Positions 27,857-35,695 of a stretch of 64,000 bases of DNA are shown here, piece by piece. The notes below the pieces were generated by a model. The model was given only the letters and a program-made list of their open reading frames with translations. It had not been told where the DNA came from and searched no databases. The DNA comes from Actinocatenispora sp963815125 (GTDB taxonomy: Bacteria; Actinomycetota; Actinomycetes; Mycobacteriales; Micromonosporaceae), in NCBI GenBank assembly GCA_963815125.1, contig CAWFFM010000013.1, positions 31,672-95,671 on the forward strand. The letters are read 5' to 3'. Both the position numbers and the translations under genes were made by a program. Each line of letters starts with the position of its first letter. Position 1 is the stretch's first letter.

Positions 27857-28237
27857 ATGTCCACACTCAACGATGAGATCCTGCGGGAAGCACTCGCGCA
27901 CCTGAGCGACTGGCAGGGAGACCGCCGCGGCATCCGCCGCACCCTGCCACTCACCGAGGCCGAGCATGCGGACCTGATCGAACGGGTCAAGGTCGTCGCC
28001 GACGCGATGCGCTTACGCCCGGAGTTGGGTCGCTCCGACGGGGTCACCCTCATCGCGCTGGAACCGGTGGACGGCGACCAGATCAGTACCGCTCAGGTCG
28101 CCCTGGCCGCCCGGGTCGAAGCCGCGTACCAGGACATCTGCGGCGCTCCCCTGACTTCCCTGCCGGTACGCCCGGTCTCCCGGCCCTGGATGCGGTGGCG
28201 GCGCAGCCCACGCCCGCTGGCCGACTCCACCGGCTGA
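27857..28237 (+). CDS. Pterin-carbinolamine dehydratase-like protein lacking the catalytic histidines
   Basis: ATG 27857 follows an AAGGGG site. The 126-residue product aligns by eye with the dehydratase fold: LSDWQGDRRGIRRTLPLTE, then a helix (ERVKVVADAM) and a closing helix QISTAQVALAARVEAAYQDI. The HHP motif, however, reads LRPEL and the following tryptophan is missing. The last 25 residues are Arg/Pro-rich. It is probably non-enzymatic, perhaps a regulator or partner. The true dehydratase is 5 kb upstream. Confidence 0.65.
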   Translation: MSTLNDEILREALAHLSDWQGDRRGIRRTLPLTEAEHADLIERVKVVADAMRLRPELGRSDGVTLIALEPVDGDQISTAQVALAARVEAAYQDICGAPLTSLPVRPVSRPWMRWRRSPRPLADSTG

Positions 28238-28256
28238 GACACCCACCCGCACACAC

Positions 28257-28288
28257 AGCCCCGGCCAGTGTCCGTACCGGCCGGGGCT
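28257..28288 (+). terminator. Hairpin after the dehydratase-like gene
   Basis: AGCCCCGGCC (28257-28266) pairs with GGCCGGGGCT (28279-28288) around a 12-nt loop, 20 bp past the stop codon. Confidence 0.55.
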
Positions 28289-28863
28289 GACGGCTGCCCG
28301 GACCCGGCGACGACCCGGTTGCCACCGCTTGGAACGGACCTGAGCCTGGTACGCAATCGTACGAACGGCCCATCTGGCCAGCGGACGCACCCGGCGTCCG
28401 ACTGAGTTCCGAAAAGCGCGAGTTACGAAAAATAGCTACGCTACGCGATAATTGGTCGGTCCTTTCCTACGTTGCCCGCTTTCACGCGGTACTGAATGGG
28501 ACCATTCCCGCTGCCAGTCGGGCGCCACGCCGACCCAATACGCAACACCCTTAAGCGAAGATCAATTCACCCAGCGTGACGCCGACTCCGCTGCGAAACA
28601 AGAGTCTTGCGTACCGTGAGATGCGCTGTTACCTTCATCCTGAAACAGACAACGGGCATCAGGTCGTCATGTCTCGGGCTCTGACTCACTTATCGGGCAG
28701 AGTTGCCGGCACATGCCGGGCCGCCCTCTGCCGGTGACCATATTCCATTGAATGCACGACGAGTAAAGCCGCGCTCTGACAACACAGCAGGAATGGCCGT
28801 CGGCAGGGAGGTGTACCGCACCACCCGCGACGGCACCGACAATTACCGACCCTATTCCTGGGG
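28289..28863 (+). promoter_or_regulatory. AT-richer intergenic region with a candidate promoter for the biosynthetic operon
   Basis: No convincing gene is seen in this 575-bp stretch. Base composition falls to unusually AT-rich for the window around 28415-28640. TTGCGT at 28607-28612 and TACCTT at 28630-28635, 17 bp apart, make a plausible promoter, which would leave a leader of about 220 nt before the FAD oxidase gene. The long leader and composition shift suggest regulated expression of the ten-gene unit downstream. Confidence 0.35.
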
Positions 28864-30291
28864 ATGGGAATGGAATCATTCACGGGGCAGCCGGCCCTGC
28901 CATGTCCTGATATCGACCTCACCGACCTGCACAAGGTGTTCGACGGTCCTCTATTGCGTCCCGAGGACAATGGATACGACGACTGCCGTCGGATCTGGAA
29001 CGGAATGTACGACCGGCGGCCCGCACTGATCGCGCGCTGCGAATCCAGCGCCGACGTCAGTGCCGCGGTCATGTTCGCCCGGTCCGCCGGCCTGCCGGTC
29101 ACCGTACGCGGTGGCGGGCACAACGTCGCCGGAAGCTCGGTCGCCGACGGGGCCGTGATGATCGACCTCTCCCTGATGCGCGGCGTGCGGGTCGACGCGA
29201 CCCGACGCATCGCCGAGGCCGAGGGGGGTTGCCTGCTGCGCGACGTCGACTCCGCCACCACGGCCGAGGGCCTCGCCTGCCCGGCGGGCATCTTCTCCTA
29301 CACCGGCCTCGGCGGTCTCGCCCTCGGCGGTGGATACGGCTGGCGGTCCAGAAAATGGGGCCTGACCTGCGACCACATCATCGGCGCGGAGGTCGTACTG
29401 GCAGACGGCACGATCGTGCAGGCGTCCGAGGAGGAGAACAGCGACCTGCTCTGGGCGCTGCGCGGCGGGGGCGGCAACTTCGGTGTGGTCACCCGGTTCC
29501 GGCTACGGCTGCGCCCGGTCGGTCCGATCCTGGTACGCAGCGCACTCTACGCCGGCGACGACGTTGTCCCGGCCCTGCGCGCCTACACCGAGTTCACCGC
29601 CACGGCTCCCGAGGACCTCCACCTGCTCGCCTCGCTGCGGCACGCGAGGGACACCGACCCGATCGCCGAACCGCTGCGGCAGCGTCCCGTACTCGACCTG
29701 CTCCTGATCGGATCGGCGGACGACGCGGCCAGTGTCGCCGCCGCCACCGAACTCGTCGAGACGGTGCCGGCGGCCAGCTCCGACGAGAAGACCATGTCGT
29801 ATCTGGAACTACAGACCATGGTCGACGACAGCGCCCCGGACGGCCGGCGCTACTACACCAAGCCCGGCTATTTCCGTGAACTGCCCGACGACGCCATGCG
29901 ACGCCTGGTCGACGCGGCCGCGCAGAATCCGGGGGAGACCGGGTCGATCGACATCGAATACCTGGGCGGTGCGATATCGCGTAGCGGTGCGGAGCATTCC
30001 TCCTTTCCGCAGCGGGACGCCCCGTTCATGGTCAGCGTCTATGCGTCCTGGGACGACGAGAAGCTCGACACCGACGCGATCGACTGGGCCCGCAGCACTG
30101 TCGTGGGGCTGCAGGACTGGCAGCAGGCCGGCGCCTACCTGAACTACCTCTCCCAGGCAGAATCCGACGACGTCGCCGCCGATTCCTACGGTGCCGCCAT
30201 CTACGCCCGCCTACTTGAGGTCAAGCGTCGGGTCGACCCGGAGAACATCTTCCGTACCAGTCGCAGCATCACCGCCGCGAGACCGCGATGA
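28864..30291 (+). CDS. FAD-linked oxidase, berberine-bridge/PCMH type
   Basis: A 475-residue flavoprotein with the vanillyl-alcohol-oxidase-type FAD domain (VRGGGHNVAGSSVADG, ALGGGYGWRSRKWGL, LRGGGGNFGVV) and a C-terminal berberine-bridge motif (YGAAIYARLLEVKRRVDPEN-IF). His86 should bind FAD covalently; the cysteine of bicovalent members is Phe144 (PAGIFSYTG), so one covalent link is expected. There is no signal peptide, so it is cytoplasmic. Such enzymes oxidise C-N or C-O bonds of small molecules with oxygen. First gene of the packed operon. Confidence 0.9.
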   Translation: MGMESFTGQPALPCPDIDLTDLHKVFDGPLLRPEDNGYDDCRRIWNGMYDRRPALIARCESSADVSAAVMFARSAGLPVTVRGGGHNVAGSSVADGAVMIDLSLMRGVRVDATRRIAEAEGGCLLRDVDSATTAEGLACPAGIFSYTGLGGLALGGGYGWRSRKWGLTCDHIIGAEVVLADGTIVQASEEENSDLLWALRGGGGNFGVVTRFRLRLRPVGPILVRSALYAGDDVVPALRAYTEFTATAPEDLHLLASLRHARDTDPIAEPLRQRPVLDLLLIGSADDAASVAAATELVETVPAASSDEKTMSYLELQTMVDDSAPDGRRYYTKPGYFRELPDDAMRRLVDAAAQNPGETGSIDIEYLGGAISRSGAEHSSFPQRDAPFMVSVYASWDDEKLDTDAIDWARSTVVGLQDWQQAGAYLNYLSQAESDDVAADSYGAAIYARLLEVKRRVDPENIFRTSRSITAARPR

Positions 30292-30326
30292 GTGCCGTAC
30301 GGACAGCGCGGGCGGGACGTCGATGA
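30288..30326 (+). CDS. 12-codon bridging ORF between oxidase and ligase genes
   Basis: ATG 30288 overlaps the oxidase stop (ATGA) and its own stop overlaps the ATG of the ligase gene (ATGA, 30323-30326), reading MSAVRTARAGRR. It would carry ribosomes across a 32-bp gap. A functional peptide is unlikely and chance cannot be excluded. Confidence 0.3.
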   Translation: MSAVRTARAGRR

Positions 30327-31801
30327 CGGCCCGCTCCACGCTGGTGGCCGACTTCCTGACGCAGGCGCAGCGGCAGCCCGACGCGCCCGCCCTGCACTGG
30401 CGGGGCCGGACCGTCAGCTACGCGGAACTCGCCGACCTGGCCGGACGTGTCCGTACGACGCCCGCTCTGGCGGACAACGCCGGGCACGGACCGGTGGCGC
30501 TGACGGCGACGAAGTCACCGGCCGCCATCGCCCTGGTCCTCGGGTGCCTGATGGCCGGTCGGGAGCTCCTGCTCGCCTCGGCGGACCTGGGTCCGGTCGC
30601 CCGCGACCGGCTCACCGGACGGGCCGGCTGCACACACCTCGCCACCGTGACCGACGACGAGGTGCGCTGGGCACCGTGCCCACCCGGTACGGCCAGCGGC
30701 ACCCCGGTGCTGCCGGACGACACGGCCCTGCTGCTGACCACGTCCGGATCGACCGGTGTACCGAAGATCGTGCCGGTCGGCCGGTCCGCGATCGACCGCT
30801 TCACCGACTGGGCCGGTGACCGGTTCGGACTCGGTCCCGGCGTCAACGTACTCAACTACGCGCCGCTCAACTTCGACCTGTGCCTGCTGGACATCTGGGC
30901 CACCCTCCGGTTCGGCGGGTGTGTCGTGCTGGTCGAGCCGGACCACGCGGTCAACCCGCGCTATCTGGTCGACATGTTCCGCGCGACGCAGCTGCACGTG
31001 GTGCAGGCCGTACCGATGCTGTACCGGATCCTGGCCGAGGCGGGTGCCGGTACCGGCATGAGCTTCCCCGGCGTCCGGGACGTGCTGCTGACCGGTGACC
31101 ACACGCCGCGCACACTGCGGGCCCAACTACCGGACCTGTTCCCGGATGCGGTCTTCCACAACGTCTACGGCTGCACGGAGACCAACGACAGTTTCCTGCA
31201 CACCTTCGACGCCGCGGAGGCCAGGACGCGCGACGTACTGCCACTGGGCCGCCCGCTGCCCGGCGTACAGGCCACTGTGGACGGTGCCGGTACGCCGGAC
31301 GGCCCGGCCACCGGTGAGCTGCTCGTCGCCACCCCGTTCCAGATGGCCGGCTACCTCGGCGAGACCGCCGGGACGCCCCGGTTCACCACCCTGCCGGACG
31401 GCGACGGCAGCCGTACGTACTTCCGTTCCGGGGACCTGGTCTCCCGCGACGACGACGGCGAACTCACCCTCATCGGACGCACCGACTTCCAGGTGAAGGT
31501 CCGCGGTGTGCGGGTGAACCTGGAGGAGGTCGAACAGGTGATCCTCACCCACGCGGCCGTCACCGAGGCCGCCGTGGTGGCGCTACCCGACGAGGTCGCC
31601 GGGCACCGCCTGCATGCGGTGGTCCGGCGGCACTCCGGTGAGCTGACCGGTCTCGGGCTCCGCCAGCACTGCGCCACCCGACTTGTCCGAGCCGCCATTC
31701 CCGCTGCCCTGCACCTGGTCGACGGTCCGCTGCCCACCACCTCCACCGGAAAGGTGAACCGCAAACAGATCGCCGAAGAGCTGCAGAAGGGAACGGCGTG
31801 A
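30323..31801 (+). CDS. Stand-alone AMP-forming adenylation enzyme (carrier-protein ligase)
   Basis: A 492-residue ANL-family enzyme with the full set of core motifs: TTSGSTGVPKIVPVG (A3), YGCTETNDS (A5), RSGDLVSRDDDG (A7), GRTDFQVKVRGVRVNLEEVE (A8) and TSTGKVNRKQ with the catalytic lysine (A10). FDLCLLDIW after the A4 position keeps the aspartate that binds an amino group, so an amino acid substrate is likely. No condensation or carrier domain is fused. The carrier is the next gene, whose GTG overlaps the stop (GTGA). The specificity pocket does not match a code I know. Confidence 0.9.
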   Translation: MTARSTLVADFLTQAQRQPDAPALHWRGRTVSYAELADLAGRVRTTPALADNAGHGPVALTATKSPAAIALVLGCLMAGRELLLASADLGPVARDRLTGRAGCTHLATVTDDEVRWAPCPPGTASGTPVLPDDTALLLTTSGSTGVPKIVPVGRSAIDRFTDWAGDRFGLGPGVNVLNYAPLNFDLCLLDIWATLRFGGCVVLVEPDHAVNPRYLVDMFRATQLHVVQAVPMLYRILAEAGAGTGMSFPGVRDVLLTGDHTPRTLRAQLPDLFPDAVFHNVYGCTETNDSFLHTFDAAEARTRDVLPLGRPLPGVQATVDGAGTPDGPATGELLVATPFQMAGYLGETAGTPRFTTLPDGDGSRTYFRSGDLVSRDDDGELTLIGRTDFQVKVRGVRVNLEEVEQVILTHAAVTEAAVVALPDEVAGHRLHAVVRRHSGELTGLGLRQHCATRLVRAAIPAALHLVDGPLPTTSTGKVNRKQIAEELQKGTA

Positions 31802-32040
31802 AACTCACCAGGGAGATCAAGGAATTCATCGTCTCGGAGTACATCCCCGAGACGGCACCGGAGGACCTCGACTCCTCGTACGACCTGCTGGACACCGGCG
31901 TGGTGGACAGCCTCGGCCTGTTGAGACTCATCCAGTGGGTAGGAGACCGCTATGGGATAGCCATCGACGACATCGAGATATCTCCCGACAACTTCCGTTC
32001 GGTCAATGCTATTCGCGAGTTCATTGAAGAGGTTTCGTAG
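31798..32040 (+). CDS. Acyl/peptidyl carrier protein
   Basis: An 80-residue free-standing carrier protein. The phosphopantetheine serine lies in TGVVDSLGLLRLI, in the usual position at the start of helix II. Acidic residues are frequent. It should be loaded by the adenylation enzyme encoded immediately upstream, keeping the intermediate thioester-bound for the dehydrogenase and perhaps the cupin encoded downstream. Confidence 0.93.
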   Translation: MKLTREIKEFIVSEYIPETAPEDLDSSYDLLDTGVVDSLGLLRLIQWVGDRYGIAIDDIEISPDNFRSVNAIREFIEEVS

Positions 32041-32075
32041 GCACACTTCTCCCGGTTCTCTCGGAGGTTCCCGAA

Positions 32076-32453
32076 ATGATTGTTCGGACGAAGGCAGACG
32101 TTAAGGTCGTCGACTGGGGAAACGGCACCAGCCACCGTTTCCTGCTGGCCGAGGACAAGATGGGCTTCACCTTGTGCCACACCGTCGTCTATGCCGGCAC
32201 CAAGTCGATGCTGCAGTACCAGCGGCACCTCGAAGCGTGCTACTGCATCGCCGGACGCGGAATCATCTCCAATGCCGACGGGTCCATCTACCGAGATATC
32301 GAACCGGGCCTCATGTACGCACTCAACGAGCACGACGCGCATTTCCTGATCGCCGGGCCGGATACCGACGTGGAACTCATCAGCGTCTTCAATCCCCCGT
32401 TGCAGGGAGGCGAGCGGCACACGCTCAACCCCGACGCATTCTCGCAATACTAA
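32076..32453 (+). CDS. Ectoine synthase-like cupin (orphan EctC homologue)
   Basis: A 125-residue cupin very close to L-ectoine synthase in length and motifs: MIVRTKADVK start, YAGTKSMLQYQRHLEA, PGLMYALNEHDAHFL and VFNPPL. The iron ligands known for EctC appear as Glu53, Tyr81 and His89. EctC cyclises N-gamma-acetyl-diaminobutyrate to a tetrahydropyrimidine. No ectA, ectB or ectD lies nearby; the gene is between a carrier protein and an acyl-CoA-dehydrogenase-type enzyme. A related cyclisation or dehydration in a specialised pathway is my inference. Confidence 0.88.
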   Translation: MIVRTKADVKVVDWGNGTSHRFLLAEDKMGFTLCHTVVYAGTKSMLQYQRHLEACYCIAGRGIISNADGSIYRDIEPGLMYALNEHDAHFLIAGPDTDVELISVFNPPLQGGERHTLNPDAFSQY

Positions 32454-32466
32454 GGTGGTGTGACAA

Positions 32467-33627
32467 TTGCGGTGGAACGACGATCAGACGGCCCTCCGAA
32501 ACGCCGTGGAGAGCATGGCCGAGGTACTCAGCTCGGAACATGTGGACCGCGACACGGCGGGCACCTTCGCCACCGACAACTGGAAGCGGCTGTCCGACAC
32601 CGGGTTGTTCGGGCTGCCCTTCGCGCCGGAGTGGGGAGGGCTGGGCCAGGATCTTCCGACCACCATGTACGTGCTGGAAGGGCTCGGTCGTAGCTGCCGT
32701 GACGCCGGGCTGAACTTCTCCGCCTCCACCCACCTGGTGAGCGCCGGAGTTCCGTTGCACCGGTTCGGCTCGGTGTCGCTGAAAGAGCGCTATCTGCCCG
32801 GCATCTGTGCCGGTACGACGATCGGCGCACACGCGATCACCGAGCCGTCCGGCGGCTCGGACGTCATGAGCATGCGCACCGTGGCCACACCGGACGGCGA
32901 CGACTTCGTCCTGACCGGCAGCAAGGCGTTCATCTCGAACGGCCCGATCGCCGACCTGTTCGTCGTCTATGCGCGGACCGGGCAGCGCGGCAACCCGGCC
33001 GCCATCACCGCGTTCCTCGTCGAACGGGACAGCCCCGGCCTGGTACAGGGCTCACCGCTACGCAAGATGGGGCTGCGCACCTCGCCGCTGTGCGAACTGT
33101 TCCTGGACGAGGTACGGGTACCGCGGGCGAACGTGATCGGCTCGGTCGGTTCCGGCTTCCTGATCCTCGACCACGTGATGAAGTGGGAGATCCTGTGCTC
33201 CTTCATCATCAACGTCGGGGAGATGGCGCACCGGCTGGAGCAGTGCGTCTCCTACGCCCGCAGCCGGTTCCAGTTCGGCGCCAACATCGGTTCGTACCAG
33301 TCGATCTCCACCAAGATCGTCGAGATGCGGATCGACCTGGAGACCTCACGCAAGTGGTTGTACGACACCGGCGTGAAGCTGTCCCACAACGAGAACGTGT
33401 CCATCGACATCGCGATCAGCAAACTCGTGGCGAGCGAGAGCAACGTGCGCTCGGCGCTGGCCGCGATACAGATCTTCGGCGGCTACGGATACATGACCGA
33501 ATACGGGCTGGAGAAGGAACTGCGCAACGCGGTGGCCGGCACCATCTATTCGGGCACATCGGAGATACAACGGCAGCGGATCGCCGCCCTGATGGGGCTC
33601 AACCGACCCCAGTCGACCAAGGCGTGA
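32467..33627 (+). CDS. Acyl-CoA dehydrogenase-type flavoenzyme
   Basis: A 386-residue FAD enzyme of the acyl-CoA dehydrogenase fold from TTG 32467. Motifs include AHAITEPSGGSDVMSMRT, KAFISNGPIADLFVVYA, FGGYGYMTEYGLEKELRNA and TSEIQRQRIA. The C-terminal catalytic Glu of short/medium-chain enzymes is Ser (IYSGTSEIQ), while Glu241 (VMKWEILC) lies where isovaleryl-CoA and prolyl-carrier dehydrogenases keep their base. Together with the ligase and carrier genes this resembles the PltF/PltL/PltE set that oxidises a carrier-bound amino acid. The substrate is unknown. Confidence 0.88.
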   Translation: MRWNDDQTALRNAVESMAEVLSSEHVDRDTAGTFATDNWKRLSDTGLFGLPFAPEWGGLGQDLPTTMYVLEGLGRSCRDAGLNFSASTHLVSAGVPLHRFGSVSLKERYLPGICAGTTIGAHAITEPSGGSDVMSMRTVATPDGDDFVLTGSKAFISNGPIADLFVVYARTGQRGNPAAITAFLVERDSPGLVQGSPLRKMGLRTSPLCELFLDEVRVPRANVIGSVGSGFLILDHVMKWEILCSFIINVGEMAHRLEQCVSYARSRFQFGANIGSYQSISTKIVEMRIDLETSRKWLYDTGVKLSHNENVSIDIAISKLVASESNVRSALAAIQIFGGYGYMTEYGLEKELRNAVAGTIYSGTSEIQRQRIAALMGLNRPQSTKA

Positions 33628-33636
33628 GGAGGCACT

Positions 33637-34356
33637 GTGGAGACGGAGACAGACCTGGACGCGCTACGCGGCGCGACCGAGTTCCTCGACCATGAATCAT
33701 CCGTGGTACGCGACTTCGTACGGGCCGCACTGCCGGACGGGCCGCTCACCGACACGGCCAAGGCGGTGGCCCTCTACCACGCCGTACGTGACGGGATCTT
33801 CTACGACGTCTACGGCGCCGACCTGTCCCGCAAGGGCCTGCGGGCCAGCTCGATCATCACCCGGGGCACCGGATTCTGCGTACACAAGTCCATTGTGTAC
33901 TGCGCGGCGGTCCGGCAGGTCGGGATCCCGAGCCGGATCGTGTACGGCGACGTGCGCAACCATCTCGCCTCCGAGCGGCTGCGCCAGCTTGTCGGCGGTG
34001 ACATCTTCCGCTTCCACAGCCTCTCCTCCGTGTATCTCAACGGCAGGTGGGTCAAGGCGACACCGGTGTTCAACAAGACCCTCTGCCGGCTGTACAAGAT
34101 CGCCCCGCTGGAGTTCACCGGGGAGGCCGACAGCCTCTACCACCCGTACGACGAGAACGGGCGTCGGCACATGGAGTTCCTCACGATGCGGGGCGAGTTC
34201 GACGACGTCCCGTACGACATGGTCGTCGACGGGATCCGGGAAGCCCATCCGTTGCTGTTCGAGAGTTCGTTCACGACCGCGTCGGGTTCATTGCTCGCAG
34301 AGGCACACTCAGAGGGAGGCTCCCCTAGTGGAGAGAATCAAGTTCCAGCTCGATGA
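33637..34356 (+). CDS. Transglutaminase-like cysteine enzyme
   Basis: A 239-residue protein with the transglutaminase core: Cys81 in GTGFCVHKSIVYCAAVRQVG and His127 in FRFHSLSSVYLNGRWVKATP. The usual third residue (Asp) reads as ATPVFN, as in a subgroup of bacterial members. In andrimid-type pathways a homologue forms an amide between two carrier-bound aminoacyl groups, so an amide-forming or acyl-transfer role fits the adjacent carrier and ligases (inference); a hydrolase is equally possible. It overlaps the next gene by 29 bp. Confidence 0.82.
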   Translation: METETDLDALRGATEFLDHESSVVRDFVRAALPDGPLTDTAKAVALYHAVRDGIFYDVYGADLSRKGLRASSIITRGTGFCVHKSIVYCAAVRQVGIPSRIVYGDVRNHLASERLRQLVGGDIFRFHSLSSVYLNGRWVKATPVFNKTLCRLYKIAPLEFTGEADSLYHPYDENGRRHMEFLTMRGEFDDVPYDMVVDGIREAHPLLFESSFTTASGSLLAEAHSEGGSPSGENQVPAR

Positions 34357-35695
34357 GAAGGACATCCCGACCACCTGGTACAACCTGCAGGCCGATCTGC
34401 CCGGCCCGCCGCTCGCACCGGCGCTGAACCCGCGTACCGGTCGCCCGCAGACGCGGGACGAGATGGCGCACGTGATGCCGGAACCGCTGATCGACCAGGA
34501 GATCGGTACCGAGCGGGAATTCGAGATACCCGAACCGGTCCGGCAGATCTACGCGCAGTGGCGGCCGGCCCCGATGTACCGGGCCAGGCGACTGGAACGG
34601 GCACTCGGCACCCCGGCCCGCATCTACTACAAGTACGAGGGTGTGGCGCCGACCGGCAGCCACAAGCCCAACACCGGCATCCCGCAGGCGTACTACAACA
34701 AGATGGCGGGCCGGACCGGGCTGGTCACCGAGACCGGCGCCGGGCAGTGGGGCAGCGCCACCGCGCTGGGCGCCGCGTTCTTCGGTATGACGGCCAAGGT
34801 CTTCATGGTGCGGGTGAGCTTCCAGCAGAAGCCCTACCGCCGGGCGCTGATGGAATCGTTGGGCGCGGTGTGCACGCCCAGCCCCAGTGTCGAGACCGCC
34901 GCCGGGCGGGCGATCCTCGCCGCCGACCCGGACTGCCCGGGCAGCCTCGGTATCGCCACCTCCGAGGCGTTGGAGTTGTCGGCGACCGACGACAACCTCG
35001 GCTACGTACTGGGCAGCGCCGCCAACCATGTCCTCGCTCACCAGACCGTCATCGGTCAGGAGGCCATCCAGCAGTTCGCGATGGCCGACGACTACCCGGA
35101 CATCATCGTCGGCTGCTCCGGCGGTGGCAGCAACCTCGCCGGGCTGTCGTTCCCGTTCCTGGGCGCACAACTGCGCGGGGGTGAGGATGTACGGATCATC
35201 GCGGTGGAACCGGCCGCCTGCCCCACCCTGACCAAGGGCACCATCGCCTACGACTACGCCGACACCGGCCAGCTCGGCCCGCTGTTCCGGATGCACACCC
35301 TCGGCAACTCGTTCGTGCCGCCACCGGTACATGCCGGTGGCCTACGGGCACACGGCATCGGGCCGCTGATCAGCCGCGTCGTGGAGGACAAGCTGATCGA
35401 GGCGGTGGCCGTACCGCAGTCCCGGTGCTTCGAGGCGGGCGTCCAGTTCGCCCGTACCGAGGGCATCCTGCCGGCGCCGGAATCCACGCACGCCATCCGG
35501 GTCGCCATCGACGAGGCGCTGCGCTGTCGGGAGGAGGGCCGCTCCCGGGCGATTTTGTTTGGATTGTCCGGTCACGGCCACTTCGACCTCACTGCGTACG
35601 ACAATTACTTCGCACACTCCCTCACCGACGACGCGGTCAGCGACGAAGCACTGGAGCAGGCGATGACGAGCATTCCCCGGGTGGTATCCGGATGA
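34328..35695 (+). CDS. TrpB2-like PLP enzyme (tryptophan synthase beta homologue)
   Basis: GTG 34328 follows GGGAGG at 8 bases. The 455-residue product matches the long TrpB2 form. The PLP lysine is Lys113 in GSHKPNTGIPQAYYN, the carboxylate-binding loop is ETGAGQWGSA and the phosphate loop GCSGGGSNLAG. No trpA is present, and its place in a biosynthetic operon suggests beta-substitution to make a non-standard amino acid, not tryptophan supply (inference). It is coupled to the transporter gene by an ATGA overlap. Confidence 0.92.
   Translation: MERIKFQLDEKDIPTTWYNLQADLPGPPLAPALNPRTGRPQTRDEMAHVMPEPLIDQEIGTEREFEIPEPVRQIYAQWRPAPMYRARRLERALGTPARIYYKYEGVAPTGSHKPNTGIPQAYYNKMAGRTGLVTETGAGQWGSATALGAAFFGMTAKVFMVRVSFQQKPYRRALMESLGAVCTPSPSVETAAGRAILAADPDCPGSLGIATSEALELSATDDNLGYVLGSAANHVLAHQTVIGQEAIQQFAMADDYPDIIVGCSGGGSNLAGLSFPFLGAQLRGGEDVRIIAVEPAACPTLTKGTIAYDYADTGQLGPLFRMHTLGNSFVPPPVHAGGLRAHGIGPLISRVVEDKLIEAVAVPQSRCFEAGVQFARTEGILPAPESTHAIRVAIDEALRCREEGRSRAILFGLSGHGHFDLTAYDNYFAHSLTDDAVSDEALEQAMTSIPRVVSG

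Noticed and set aside
32076..32453. Part of a complete ectoine operon
   Set aside because: No ectA, ectB or ectD homologue occurs within the window; neighbours are carrier-protein and ligase genes.
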